In this document: positions 48,723 through 60,013 of the stretch, in pieces | How positions within the stretch are numbered: position 1 is the stretch's first letter | Layout: each line of letters begins with the position of its first letter | Source of the DNA: Marsupella aquatica | Taxonomy: Eukaryota; Marchantiophyta | Direction: 5' to 3' | Length of the DNA stretch: 64,000 nt | Assembly: GCA_973895155.1 (NCBI GenBank) | Contig: OZ316899.1 | Span: 13,826,001 to 13,890,000, forward strand | Program-made: the position numbers and the translations under genes | Notes under the pieces: model-generated | Told to the model about the DNA's origin: nothing | The model's input: only the letters and a program-made list of their open reading frames with translations | The model's database searches: none

Positions 48723-49610
48723 CCATGCCACCCTGCTACTAGTGAGACATGGCATGCAGCAGCAGCGAGGTTGGTGGATTTACCAGCACACCCTACATTT
48801 GAGAGGACTAGGTTTAAACCTAGTGTTGTATTATTGGATAATCGGAGTGGTATCTTCCGATTAGTTGGGCCTTCTGGAGCAGTATACCAGCCAGAGAGGG
48901 TGTTACTGGATACTGGTGCTCAACCCTTGATGTTGGGAAATTCTGTCATACGTGGATTGGGATTGCGTCCAAAAGATTTGGAGGATTGTCCCTTTCCCAT
49001 TCAGACTTCATTGGGGGGACCTACACCTACACAACATATCACCAGGAGACCACTTGATTTGAGGATTCAGGATGGTCATCCGACAGATAGCTCACAGATA
49101 CAGGCACGAGCTATTTTGACTAAGGCAGAGTCATATGATGTGTTGGTGGGATGTACAGTACTCTACCCCATGGGATTTATTCTTGATTTTTGGGAGGAAT
49201 CAGTGTCATATAGACCTGATTGGCAGTCAGGAGATGCTCGATTGAGCAAATTTCCAGTGAGATTTAGTGGACCTGTGGGAGGCCCTAAATCCACACCATT
49301 GTCTTTGGCAGCATTCAGTGGTCTAATTGTTGGACCTAATGATTTTATTGAGGGTAATGCGCATGCAGCAGATGTTCCACCATTGGAGGAGTCTCATGAG
49401 GAGCACATCATGCGAGGATTACCTAATGGCAGTGTTGTGCCACCAGTGTGGGGCACTGCACAGGCCTTGCCACAGGCAGCAGCACGATTGGTACATGATG
49501 CATGGCGTCATGCTTTTACACCACAGTCAGGAGCAGAGCAGTCTCTTGCAGATGGACCTGTGACTCTTTCACCATTGGATACCACTCCTATTGCTTGGCA
49601 GTATCCACCG
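48723..49610 (+). pseudogene. Retropepsin-like aspartic protease and linker
   Basis: The frame opens after TGA 48717-48719 and stays open through the protease into the methyltransferase. The active-site loop VLLDTGAQPLML (DTGA codons 48909-48920) is followed, as in the family, by a hydrophobic ILTKAESYDVLVG segment about 75 residues later. A linker of about 130 residues then leads to the methyltransferase domain. In a live element it would mature the polyprotein. The domain itself is uninterrupted. Confidence 0.85.
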
Positions 49611-50168
49611 AAGGGTATTTGTTTGTTGGATCTTTTTGGTGGGATTAGCACTGGATTGGCTGTTGTTCTTCAGGCATGAATTCCTGTGTGTCGTTATTTG
49701 TATGTGGAGACAGATGAGACAGCACGGAGGGTCTCATTGCGACATGTGGCTATGTTAGTGGATAGATATCCACAGTTGCTGCTAGTGGATGCTGTTCATG
49801 GTTATCAGCATGCACTACCTGCTGATATTTCATTGTTGGGGGCGGATCATCTGCATCATGTTGGCCTCATTGATTTGGTGATTGCTGGTTGGCCATGTCA
49901 GGGCCAATCTAGAGCTGGCGTTGGGCATGGACTTCATGATCTACGCTCTGCATTGTTTTGGGAGATGTTACGGGTGCTGCGTCATCTCCAGCTACATCAG
50001 ACACAGTCTCCAGCATACATTTTGGAGAATGTGCCATTGTTAGGTGATGATCGTAGTCGGATTGTTGCCAGTGTTCACCAGGTGAGGTCTTGGATTGGAC
50101 CTGCTGTGTTATTGGATGCTGCACGTGTGGGTTCTCGTGCACATTGCCAGGCATTAGCGGCAGAGTAG
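49611..50168 (+). pseudogene. C5-cytosine DNA methyltransferase domain, truncated
   Basis: In frame with the protease. Motif I is LLDLFGGISTGL (cofactor binding), motif IV is AGWPCQGQSRAG (PCQ, catalytic cysteine), then DLRSALFWEMLRVLRHL, and motif VI is YILENVP (ENV). These are the conserved blocks of C5-methyltransferases in the correct order and spacing. The FGGIxTGL form is closer to DNMT3/DRM-type motif I than to bacterial FAGIGG. An in-frame TGA (49677-49679) lies 16 codons after the LLDLFGG motif. The frame ends at about SRAH, where motif VIII (QxRxR) should begin, so the target-recognition region and motifs IX-X are lost. Inactive here; the parent could have methylated element DNA. 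Confidence 0.9.
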
Positions 50169-51060
50169 GAATAGAATAGGGTTAGGAATAGCTAAGTCAG
50201 GCAATTGGGATAGGCACCTGCCTTAGTTACAGCAGCACTGCCATGCTGTCCAGCCTGCGTAGATTAGGATCTTCTAATAAGACACAGCCATTTTTTGGCC
50301 TGACAGTCAGATTACTTAGGACCTAAGTCAGCGAATCTTCGGCCGGGAGGACACTCTGTTCCTCGGCCCTTAGTATTTAGTGCACCCCTCGGTAGAGGCA
50401 GGGGGGTTTTTAGTCTCAGAGTTGGACATCCGTGGTATGTGCGGGGAGTCCCGACCTCTGGGAGTGAAAGAGTACCAAGGGGAGGGGGTAGGACTAAGCT
50501 CGCCGGGCGAGTGCGGAGCCGGGCTCCATTGTAGTGTACTCCCTCGGCCTTGAACCTGTTCATTCCGGAGCTGTCGGGTCAACCAAGTGTACGCATATGT
50601 CCCCTATGTAGTAAAATCCTTTCCCATTATTTCCTTTGTGTAAATCGAGATTGTATGCTTGTGCGCGTGTATGTGTGTGTGAATCTCGTGTATAGGTGAC
50701 AACGTCGGGCCGAACGCACTACCCGAGTTGTGCACGGGGTGCAGCTTGCGGGTATGTGGTTGTGAGCATGGGTTGAGGACCTGTATCATTGAATCCGGAT
50801 CGAAGGCGGACAACACGAAGGCTTAGAAGTCCTTAAGCCGGGGTCGATCCTGTTATCGACTAAGGTACATTCCGGCGGCGGAACACAAACCATACCTAGG
50901 AGATGTCCGTATCTAACAGTAGGCGCACTTAGCGCTAGTTTACGTGAATTAGGTGCATTACGTTCTTCCCTCCCTACCCGAACCCTCATATTTACGAAGG
51001 ATGTGCCCGTTTAAAGCTGAAGCCCGAGTTAAGGCCAAGGCTGATGACGTGACAAAAAGA
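50155..51060 (+). repeat. LTR/3'-UTR block, copy 2
   Basis: Aligns end to end with 3259-4147, sharing AGGCATTAGCGGC at its start and GACGTGACAAA at its end. It carries ATTCCGGCGGCGGAAC at 50869-50884. The upstream partner here is the methyltransferase rather than the coiled-coil gene, so at least one junction is recombinant. Confidence 0.75.
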
Positions 51061-52154
51061 ATAGAAGACCGGATTGGGGTTGGACTCAACCTCTTAATGT
51101 ACCGGTTCATTGAGGGTTTAGGGTTTATGAGCACAGTGCACTTATGTTGCATCCGCACCTCAGTGCCGTGTGGTTATGGAGGTTTAGGGTTTAGGGTGAG
51201 CTCGGACACGGACGACTCAAGCCCCCGACGGACCCGATGACTTCATATGGGACCAATTTCCCATCCCGCCCAGCGATGGCTACACCCACCACTACCGTCC
51301 CCGTCCTCGACCTACACCTGCCACCGCCGTACCCACATCGGTGAGACCATCGATCGCCCAGCCTGCTGAGGTGGAGTTTGTAACCTCCGAGCCTGTTACG
51401 GCATGTGACAGGGCCCCAAACCCGATAATAACTTAGTGATAACTTATAATTGCGTATATAAGTAGAAAGACAAGTAGGTGTAGTAAAAGTGTTTGGATTT
51501 TCAAAATTTTCATTTTTGTTAGTTCTAATAAATGGATGCGACAACTGGACGAAACGGAGTTGAGAGGGGTGCCGGGCGGTGATGGATGACAAGGGAACCA
51601 TTGAGGGGGTACAAGGAGGCCACAAGGCAGGCCAAGGACTTGGAGCCAAGGTGTGGGCATCTTGGAGGGGTGGGGGCTGGTCGGAGGCTCCACGTAAGGC
51701 GCAAAACGGGAATAATGACCAAAATATAGAAAACGTTGAAACTTAAAACAGACGTTGCTGCGCTAGTACTATTTTAAACATGGTCATGTTTGGATTCATT
51801 TTGAAGCCCTCAATGAGCCCCATGCGAAACTGAGGTTCTCTAGTTGATTTTAGGTCTATATCAAACAGTGACATCTTGAGGGACCTCAACGCCCGTAAAA
51901 TGGCAAACTAGGCAATCTTGGAGTAGTGATGGTGGGAGGGCCCTTAGAAGGAAGGGGTTCCCACACTTGTGTTCCCCTTCACCCTTTGTGTGGTCCTCAC
52001 ATGGTTTTTTGCTCTCTTTCCCTTCCCCACTTCGTAGAGGGGCACTCCGTAGAAGGGGCCCTCACACTTTCTTCCTTCCCTTTTTCTCTATTCTCACTTG
52101 TGGGGTTTCCACCCATCTCTAAACCCTTTCCCTCTTGTGCTTGCTTTCAATGTG
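51061..52154. other. Intergenic DNA, telomere boxes, no confident gene
   Basis: GAGGGTTTAGGGTTTATGAG (51112 onward) and GGAGGTTTAGGGTTTAGGG (51178 onward) are short telomere-type boxes. ORFs at 51191-51649 show no domain. Confidence 0.5.
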
Positions 52155-52690
52155 TGTACGGACCCTGGTTGTACGAACGTCAGATTTTTTACCATCTCAA
52201 AATCAGGAGTCTACAGGCTTGTTGGAATGAGTTCGCCGAGCTGAATCCAACGATGTGTCACACGGCCAAAACGGAGCTAAGACAAGGGAGATACAACTGA
52301 TCGCGTTTTTTGAGAATACTGGGGTTTTTGAGGCCGTACGGACGTGCGTACGGCAAGAGGTCCCGGCTTTGCAAGGGAAGAAGGAGGTAGCAGCACATAC
52401 GGAGAAACAGTGATATGTGTTTTACAAAGACGGGCCCCTGGTGTTGTACGGACGAAACGGAGGGAGACGATGCCCCGTGAAAACTTAAACGACCATATCT
52501 TGGCCGTTTGACCTCCATTTTGTGCACCGTTTACGGAGCCGTGATCAGGAGGAGGAGGGCTCCTCAGATATGTTTTCAGAAGTAAATTCTGAGAAAATTT
52601 TAGTTTCGACAATTGTAGGGGCCCCCTCCTTTTACAACGGACCAGAGGTGGCGATCAGGAGGATTGAGGCTGGTAGGCAAGGTAGATAGA
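52155..52690 (+). repeat. Diverged direct repeat, left copy
   Basis: Shares with 52825-53165 the series GTACGGAC..TGGTTGTACG, GGCTTGTTGGAA(T/A)GAG, AACGACCATA(T/A)CTTGG and GATCAGGAGGAGGAGG. The wording is typical of plant LTR or leader DNA. Sequence identity is moderate. Confidence 0.6.
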
Positions 52691-52824
52691 TATGATAGGA
52701 GGTGGTGGACTCAAGTGAGTCCTTGTTTAGCGGAGTGGTATCCACTCCAATGGAGAGCGATGAGGAGACCAACTCACGGGGCTCAAGCCAGGGCACCGTG
52801 AGTGAAGAGGAGGAGGATTAGAGT

Positions 52825-53165
52825 GGTCGTACGGACATGGTTGTACGGCCCCTTGACTTTCCAACTTTTTTTTGAGGGGTCACTCACGGGCTTGTTGGAA
52901 AGAGCTCGCGAAGCTGATTCCAACAAGAGACGGCGCTCCTCAAACGGAGCCAGGATGAGCAAGTTAGGGCCCGACGAAGTTGGGTTTATGGGACACTGAA
53001 ACGACCATAACTTGGTCGTCCGATGTCCGTTTCAAGAGCGGTTGAGTGATTCATGATCAGGAGGAGGAGGACTATCCAGGGGTGAACTCAGAAGTGCAAG
53101 TGGAAGGGCACCTAGTTTCGGCCATTGTGGGGTTCCTTGCAATTTCACGCTTCACGGAGTAATGT
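52825..53165 (+). repeat. Diverged direct repeat, right copy
   Basis: Partner of 52155-52690, shorter, with the same landmarks in the same order. No ORF of note. Confidence 0.6.
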
Positions 53166-54234
53166 TGGGGCGTCGTCGAAGGCACCGTCGGCCCCATTGT
53201 TAGTTTAGGGTTTAGGGTTTTAGAAGCTGCATGCTTTTAGTTTAGGGTTTTCTTAGTGAAGGATTTAGCGGCGCCGCTAGGGTAAGCCGCCATCGTTGTG
53301 GCCCCGTGAGGGGTGCTTTGGTGTGTTTTTTGGTATTTAGGGGGAAGAGCCCCGTAGTAGTGAGGGGGGGAACTCAGTCTAGTGTTTGCTTAGGGAAGTT
53401 AGCTCAGAGCCAGAAGAGGGAATCAAGCCAGAGTAGTGAGGTAGAGGTGTAGCACTTGCCCCAGCGAGGCAGTAGTTGGGCAGACGGCAGGAGGCCGGGT
53501 TGTCCTTGCAATGTGTTACGACGTTTTGCCAAAAGATATGGATTTGGTTTGATTCCTCGAGTTTTGGTGTGGTGTTACCTTTTCTGGTTCACGATTGTGT
53601 TCTTTCCCAAGAAACGTCTAAGGAATCCTTGCACGGTTTGGTCAACCATGTGAGTAGGGAGGGGTGGTGACAACACTCCATCGACGACCAGTAGGAGTGT
53701 GTGTGTGGCGTAGTCCATGGGACTTGATCAAAAGCAGAGCGGCTAGTCGGTAGACTTGATCAAAAATTACATTTCCGGGAGCGGAAATAAACATACTCAT
53801 CCTACATGCAATAGAATCCTAATAGCGTCCCTCCACGTTCCCATCATACGATAACAAATGATTTTAGTAGGAGGAAACACGTAATTATTGTGTAAATCGT
53901 TTGATAAGCAGGTGACACGGCATCATGGGGGAGGAGCCAAAACCAGAAGGCAGTAGCATTTCCTAGCCATCGTCCGATGGCGTTGAGTTTGGCGGTTGTC
54001 CGGCCATCATCCCGGTTTATTGCCAGGCTGAAGGAAATTATGGGATCCGGACCGTTGAGAGGAATCTGTTCGAGTCCGACATCAACTCATCCGACGATCA
54101 AACACAAGATTATGGGTTTAGAGTTTAGGATAGGTTTAGGATAGGCAAACTTTAGACGTTGGAGTATGTGTCTCCAAGACGCCAGTCATGAGGCTTAGCA
54201 CTGTACTTGGTTCAACCGTCCCATAGACGCACAT
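53166..54234. other. Intergenic DNA with telomere boxes
   Basis: GTTTAGGGTTTAGGGTTTTA near 53203 and two more partial boxes. No gene recognised. Confidence 0.5.
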
Positions 54235-54390
54235 GTTGGTGTTTTCGATCATGATCTGTCCCGGTTTGCTCTACACTACTGTCGTGTGAGTGGCTGCCTT
54301 TGGGCGTGTATCCACCGGGGTTTCTCCTGGCGCATTTTTTACTTTCCGGACGGACCCAATGTGATTCACACAGCCTACACTGAATGAAAG
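54235..54390 (+). repeat. Diverged repeat pair, left copy
   Basis: Shares CCGGTTTGCTCTACA(C/A)TACTG, GTGTGAGTGGCT, TTTTTACTTTCCGGA and TGTGATTCACACA with 54800-54945. Confidence 0.7.
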
Positions 54391-54799
54391 CAGTGAGCGA
54401 TCATTTCATTCCATCTCTTTGTAACGGCACACAATCACGGGTTATGGGCCGGTTGAATGCTTATCCTTGCATTTATGGCATGCACAATGGGCTCGGGAGT
54501 TTTGTCTTGGGAGTTTAGGTGTTTAGGGATTAGGATTCGACAAAACAATTAGCCCAAATGATGACATAAATCATGAACAGAGTTCATCACATCACCGCCA
54601 ATGCAATGTACCCCAAAGAAACTAAGCTTTGTCATCCGGACTATGACATTGGTATCCAATTTTTAGGACGCATGGATCCAAATGTATATCCTCCCGTGAC
54701 GTTAGACGGCACCATGTCGGAAAGTGTGACGCACAACTGTGGCTTTATATTGACTGGAAATCCAGCTAGTGGGAAGCGTAGGTTGTTGTTTTCTCCTGT

Positions 54800-54945
54800 T
54801 ATTGATGTTCTGTCCTTCAGTCAGGGACATCCGGTTTGCTCTACAATACTGTTGTGTGAGTGGCTACACTTCGGGATGAATCCCACCATGGTTTTTACTT
54901 TCCGGAACAGAACTGATGTGATTCACACACCCCAAACCCGGAATG
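54800..54945 (+). repeat. Diverged repeat pair, right copy
   Basis: Partner of 54235-54390; here it runs directly into a single diverged module of the composite satellite. Confidence 0.7.
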
Positions 54946-55170
54946 CCCGATCTTTGTGGTCGTTTTGCCACCAGTGACCAAAAAAGACCGTCCCACCATG
55001 AAAATACAAACAAACCACATTAAAAAGTAAATTGATCTCCGCCATTCTTGAAACATGATGGCATCACGAGCCCGGATAGCATTGGGGCCTTCTTCCTTAA
55101 CCCCCCTCTCATCAACTCCGCCCACTCTGCCTTCAACCTTGCCGTTGCACAACTATCACGTAGAGCCTAC
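54945..55170 (+). repeat. Isolated diverged module of the 12-kb satellite
   Basis: GGAATGCCCGATCTTTGTGG, GTGACCAAAAAAGACCG, CCATGAAAATACAAA, GAGCCCGGATAGCATTG and CTATCACGTAGAGCC occur in the satellite order. It has no telomere-variant array. It shows that the module is dispersed outside the 12-27 kb blocks. Confidence 0.8.
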
Positions 55171-55959
55171 AACAACATCTGTTAAGCAAGGATATGTGTT
55201 GTTGGGGAGGTATTTTGATCAGCTAGGGGCTCTACCCGAAAGTCGTGCATAATTTTTGTTTTGTAGGCGACATGATTCTGTAGTACAATATCATCATCGG
55301 AATTGATTTACTGGCCTGTGGTAGGTCAATGAATTGGGACATCAAACAAAATTGGCCAGGCTAATGAGAGCATGTATTCAGGGTTTTGGGGTGAGAGAAT
55401 GACGCACGGGTGCGTTTGGCCTTGTACCTTTTGTCGTCATGCGCAAGTACCTCTATGGATGCAGATTATGACCATGGGTTGACGTTTGAGGAACAGAGTT
55501 GAAGGAGGTCGGATTTTGCGGTTCAGATGCGACATTGATAGGATGGGGGGTGGTGTCAAGCTTTTTAGGCCGATAAATTGGCTCATCCCACCGGGTATAG
55601 CGACCGAGACAGCAAACATGCAAACAACAAATACTTTTCCTGTTTACCTTATGCTGTTACCAGGAAAAAACATCTTGTACCAGGGGAAAGAACACACAAT
55701 CAGGAGTTTAGAATTGTTTAAGTTGGAGTTAGTCCATTGCGGTGAGGGAGGATACCTTGTCATGAATCGTTGAACCACATAATAATTGAACCTCATATCC
55801 CAACACAAACAAGGGCGAGCATACATAAAAATGTCAAGGAATGCGCACAAAAATGGTAGGTCCCACCACAATCGGCAACAAAATATATGAAAATAATACA
55901 AAATGAACGCAGCCCAAAACTTTATGGTATGATATGGTCCAAAATAAAAGCGAAAAACG
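55171..55959. other. No confident gene
   Basis: A 95-codon plus ORF (55486-55773) has no domain. The left border of the DNA transposon may lie near here, but no terminal inverted repeat was resolved. Confidence 0.4.
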
Positions 55960-55966
55960 TCTTGAC

Positions 55967-56090
55967 TAGCGCCTGGCGCTATCTTATCGGTATTTAAGGA
56001 AACAAATAGTTGGCGTTGAGAACATCAAGCACAACACGATGATATTTAACAGTGTAGCCTAAATGACAAAATTATCAGCGCCTAGAGCTA
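55967..56090. promoter_or_regulatory. 15-bp palindromes, downstream of the transposase gene (2)
   Basis: TAGCGCCTGGCGCTA (perfect apart from the central base) at 55967-55981, and a degenerate CAGCGCCTAGAGCTA at 56076-56090, both beyond the transposase stop at 56193. An odd-length palindrome suits a dimeric protein site. Its function is inferred from the clustering only. Confidence 0.7.
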
Positions 56091-56192
56091 ACAAAACATG
56101 GCGCGACATAAATAACACTATACCGTTGACATACGACAAAATCAATATAACCGTTTGGACCAAGAATACAACCTACATCATCATGATTCATG

Positions 56193-59100
56193 CTATAAAC
56201 CATGAGCATTTTGCCTCTCTAACATGAGCCGAACCTCTCCAACAGTGAGAATTGGTTGGCTGGTCAATGTAGATTCCTCAACGTCTAGTTTGAAAACGGT
56301 AAGGAAAATCCAACACAAATGTTTGCAAGGCATATATGGATGTTTCCGAGAATGCCGCCGGTAGAAATCCTGACACGAGCAAGTGGGGAAAATGCAAATT
56401 TGAACAAAGTAACAATTTGGCGTCCGCATATTTTCGTGCGTTTGCACCTTAAACTGCTTTCCCCATGCATTCCCAATCGCAACATCCCACTCTCCCTGAA
56501 TGGACATCGTCTCTTTTTTTGCAGAAGCAATTCTGTTCATGTGACCCTGGGTAAGATTTGACCAAGGAACGGTATTCCTCCCATTTCGGCTTCGGAGACG
56601 AACATTGGGTTCGAGAAGATTCACATGTTCTGGAAAGATATTGACATTGATTCAAAGATCAAAATCTGACGGGGGTCTAGTTGTACGTTCATTTCCGTGC
56701 ACTAGGGAGATTCTGTTGTCAAGAAGATATTGCAGCTCGTCTTTCGAAACATTTGTCCCTTTCAAAACGGGAAGAACATCAGGGAAAGGGGGCAGGTTCA
56801 ATACACCTCGACGCGGGCGGCTTCTGTAACATGTATTGTTTGGGCAAAACCAAATCATTTCGGTTATGGGTTCCCCCCTGAAAATGCGTTGTCCTTTAAC
56901 AACAACGCCGATAACACCATGTGGTGAGGGAAATCCAACTTTTTTCACGCAATTGCGACACTCGTCTCTTTCAGAATTACGGGAAAATGATCCGTTGCAC
57001 TGAGGACCAGCGCCAAATTCTGAAGTTCGACGTAATTGCCATGCAGCTGGAGCAACCTCGGTCTCACGGACAGGACACTCTTGTAACGGTTGCTGAAGCA
57101 CGGAGGGAGCAGTCTGGGGAAGCCTCGTTGAACACGTTGGGTCTCGAGCAGGAGGGGTATTGAAATTGACATCTTCTCCACCGCCCGAAATATCACTTCC
57201 AGACAGATTAACAACAGGATTAACTTGAGGCGTGGCGCCAGGGATAGCATCAAACGTCGTGCGATTAAGATTCTTCCTTTTCATCGATCTAGTGTTTAGC
57301 AAGGTGACAAGGATTTTATCATGCCTATGGGAGTCTTGTGGCGAGATATTCCCAGATGCATGTCCTTTCCTCTTCAAAGATTTGGTGACAACGTCTCCAT
57401 TGAGAGGTGCATGTCTCTCCAAGTCAAACTCGGCAGCGTTGGACAGTAGCATATTCATTGCATCTTCATACAACTTGGGGGAGCCTGCCTGGTCCGCTGA
57501 TCGGAAAGCGAGTTCCCAAATTGTGGGACCTTTTCCTCTATGCAACCCTTTCCAATACGCAGTGTAAGCAGCAACCTGAGAAATAGCTCGATTTTGGTCC
57601 ATTTCACATGCCTCAAAGAGGCCAACCTTTTTCTTCATTACCCATGCTTTCATACCTGCGTGCACGGACTCTGATCCTGTACAATTAGGAATCTTAGTCC
57701 CTTCTTCGACACTCTTGTTCTGCAATTACATAGAATAAATTGTCTGTTATGCAACAAGAAAACACTAGCGTCGGGCGCTAGTGAAGTGGAGTCTGTACCT
57801 AGAAGTAAAAACTGGCACTGTCCATTAAGGGACAACTTATTGCGTCGTATTGTGTCATATGACAGTTTGAATAAATGATAGCGCCAGGCGCTAGTATTAA
57901 AAAATGCTATGGTATTATAATATTTGAATATGGATACAAACATTTTGTAATGAGAATATAGCACAGCAATACCTAAAGAGCGGAAAGCAAAGTAAACTAA
58001 CTTACCAAACGAATAAAATTTCCCCATTGCCTCCACCTGACGACCCACCATGAAATCCAACTCTGGAGCATCCGGAGCTTCCCCAGGACACAGTTACCCG
58101 ACTGCCACCACAAATCAATCTCCCTTGAAATTCTGTAAGCCTCTACAAACGTGGGGGCATTTCGCATCTTATCCCAAAGCCTACAATGCTCTGCTTGACT
58201 CTCTTCAATCACTCCTTCAACTGAATGGCGATGGAAGGCTTGGTAGAAATGGAATGCGTCAGTTCGCTCACGCTCTGGGTTTGGATGCCCTCCAAAAAAG
58301 ACATTTTGGATTGCCAACCAACCAGCTTGAGCATTGTCCGCCATGAATCCATGAATAATCGGATTTTCTAATCCATTCTCCTTGGACACCTCAATCATTA
58401 GTCTCCAAGCCTTCTCGAACGACTCTATATCCTCTGCTTTTAGTTCGCAGGTAAATAAGGTACACAGAGCGCGATAGTTGTGATCGTAAATATGCGCACT
58501 AAAAGTAACCCAGTCTTTTGTGAGTCGTTTCATCACATCAAAACTTACCCAAGCACCTTCGAGACTTCCACCAGGTTGCATTTGTCTCAAAAGATCGACG
58601 CCTGATCCATGGCCGACCGAAGTCATCTTGAATATGTGAGGACGGTCTTCTTGAGATCCTTGACCTGGTAGGAGGTACCTTTGGAGGAATGGCATGTTGA
58701 TATTTCTTTGATACCGAACAAGAAAATCAAGTTCACCTCGACCTTTCTGGTCCTGTCTAACACTACGAAAGAGGGACGCAAACTTCTGGGGTGTGGAAAC
58801 TACCATGAGCGACTCAAATATCTCTGTTTCTTCAATATCTTGAATATCTTCCACACTTTCACACAAGGACTTTACAAAGGACCCTGTCGCCACATTTTTT
58901 ACACCAGTAGGGGTGAAAATTGGATTTCCTTCCAATTTCTTTTTGATAACCTCCTCAACAATCTTCTCTGCGCTCCGAGAAAACACCTTTCTTGAAGGAT
59001 GGTTGTGGATCCCCATATGAATTGCCAAGTGGGACATGTGAGTACAGGTTTCTGAGTCAACTAGAACTTGAGGGTACATGTAAAAATAACCTTGCTGGAC

Positions 59101-60013
59101 AGGATTGGACACAAAATGGAACTTGATCACAAAATTGGCAAACAACTCCACCTTCGTCAATGAAGGAGCCAACACGATGTTGCCCGCCAAGTTTGGGGGT
59201 TCCACCCCAGGCCTTCTGGTTCCTCCTTTTCTACCGTCAAAAATAGTCGCAAGTATTATTCCTACACTCAATGGAACTAGTGCACGTTACTTTACCAAAT
59301 TCCCAATATTTCTTGGGATGAACATTAGCTGATGTAGGAAATATTATGGTCCAGATGTAGCAATCCTTCGACCAGTCCATGTCGCGTAGACGTGACCCCT
59401 TTGAAAGAGCTCCCGCAGGAGGCAACTCGAATACAATATTTCCATTGTATATCTTTGGCAAACAGCCGACTTGTTCATGGCAGAAGTCCCCAGCCGCGAT
59501 GAACCTCGAGATTTCACTGGAACCAGTTGACTTGAGAATGGTATCCATTGCACTTCTCCGATACACAATGGAATTTTTGGTAAAAACTGCTGTAACCTCC
59601 TGTTTAACAGGGGTAACCTCCTGTTTAACAACTGTGTGAGGGGGTTTAGCACTACGCTCAGGCAAACCAGAAGGTCCATCATCGTCGCTATTTGAAAGCA
59701 AGACAACATCAACAAAGGGTTTGGATGAAGATGGGAGATCGGATGCGACTGGTTTTCGAATGACAATAGAATACCGAATTCCTGCATTCAGGTGCCAAAA
59801 ACAAATCCTGTCATCAACATCAAAAGAAGCAGTGAAATTAGAGGTTTCATCACCGTTTCCTTCCTCCAAAATGTCCTCAATATCGTTCAAATCCAAACCA
59901 ACGCGCCCACAGAGATAATTCTCACTAACTTGCTTGTATACGTCATTGGCCGACAATGGAATGGATACAAGGTCACCGGTAGACGGACGCGTCAGAACGA
60001 TTGACCTCAACAT
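56193..60013 (-). CDS. Mutator-like (MULE) transposase, four exons
   Basis: Proposed exons: 60013-59296, 59225-58006, 57719-56687 and 56629-56193, giving about 1135 aa. Introns are 70, 286 and 57 nt with GT-AG ends (second donor GTAAGT) and matching phases. An acceptor at 59223 is equally possible for intron 1. The start is the first ATG after an in-frame stop. Exon 1 holds a SUMO-interaction-like VDVVLLSNSDDD and two VKQE motifs. Exon 2 has a GIHNHP motif of the WRKY/GCM1-like finger (codons near 59000), then FDVMKR (D at 58539) and FMADNAQAGWLAIQNVF (D at 58338) as the first two DDE residues. Exon 3 opens with NCTGSESVHAGMKAWV, the usual S/N-x-ES-x-H-x2-K block. It also has a CRNC...FCPNNTC cysteine set. 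Exon 4 has the SWIM finger CSC-x15-CKH. Order and motifs fit MULEs. The third catalytic residue was not assigned. It would cut and move the element in the nucleus. Confidence 0.8.
57766..57893. promoter_or_regulatory. 15-bp palindromes inside transposase intron 2 (2)
   Basis: TAGCGTCGGGCGCTA at 57766-57780 and TAGCGCCAGGCGCTA at 57879-57893, both within the 286-nt intron 58005-57720. On the sense strand the second has a central T, the same as the intronic copies of the opposite gene. The two shorter introns carry none. Confidence 0.75.

Larger units (their letters stand above)
44982..50152 (+). mobile_element. Retroelement: gag, protease, DNA methyltransferase
   Basis: The order on the plus strand is a TGTCACACC start at 44982 (candidate LTR start) and about 1.9 kb of non-coding DNA, then gag with two damaged CCHC knuckles and an RGG-rich stretch, then a DTGA aspartic protease, then a C5-cytosine methyltransferase, cut off at about 50152. 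No RT or integrase is present; the sequence runs straight into an LTR block that also follows an unrelated coiled-coil gene at 3259. Gag-protease-methyltransferase in one transcript direction, with near-continuous frame from protease into methyltransferase, indicates a Ty3/gypsy-type element that acquired a methyltransferase. This copy is dead. Confidence 0.75.

Noticed and set aside
55486-55773. 95-codon plus ORF
   Set aside because: No domain, no upstream support, and it lies between repeat DNA and the transposon flank. Kept only as a note.
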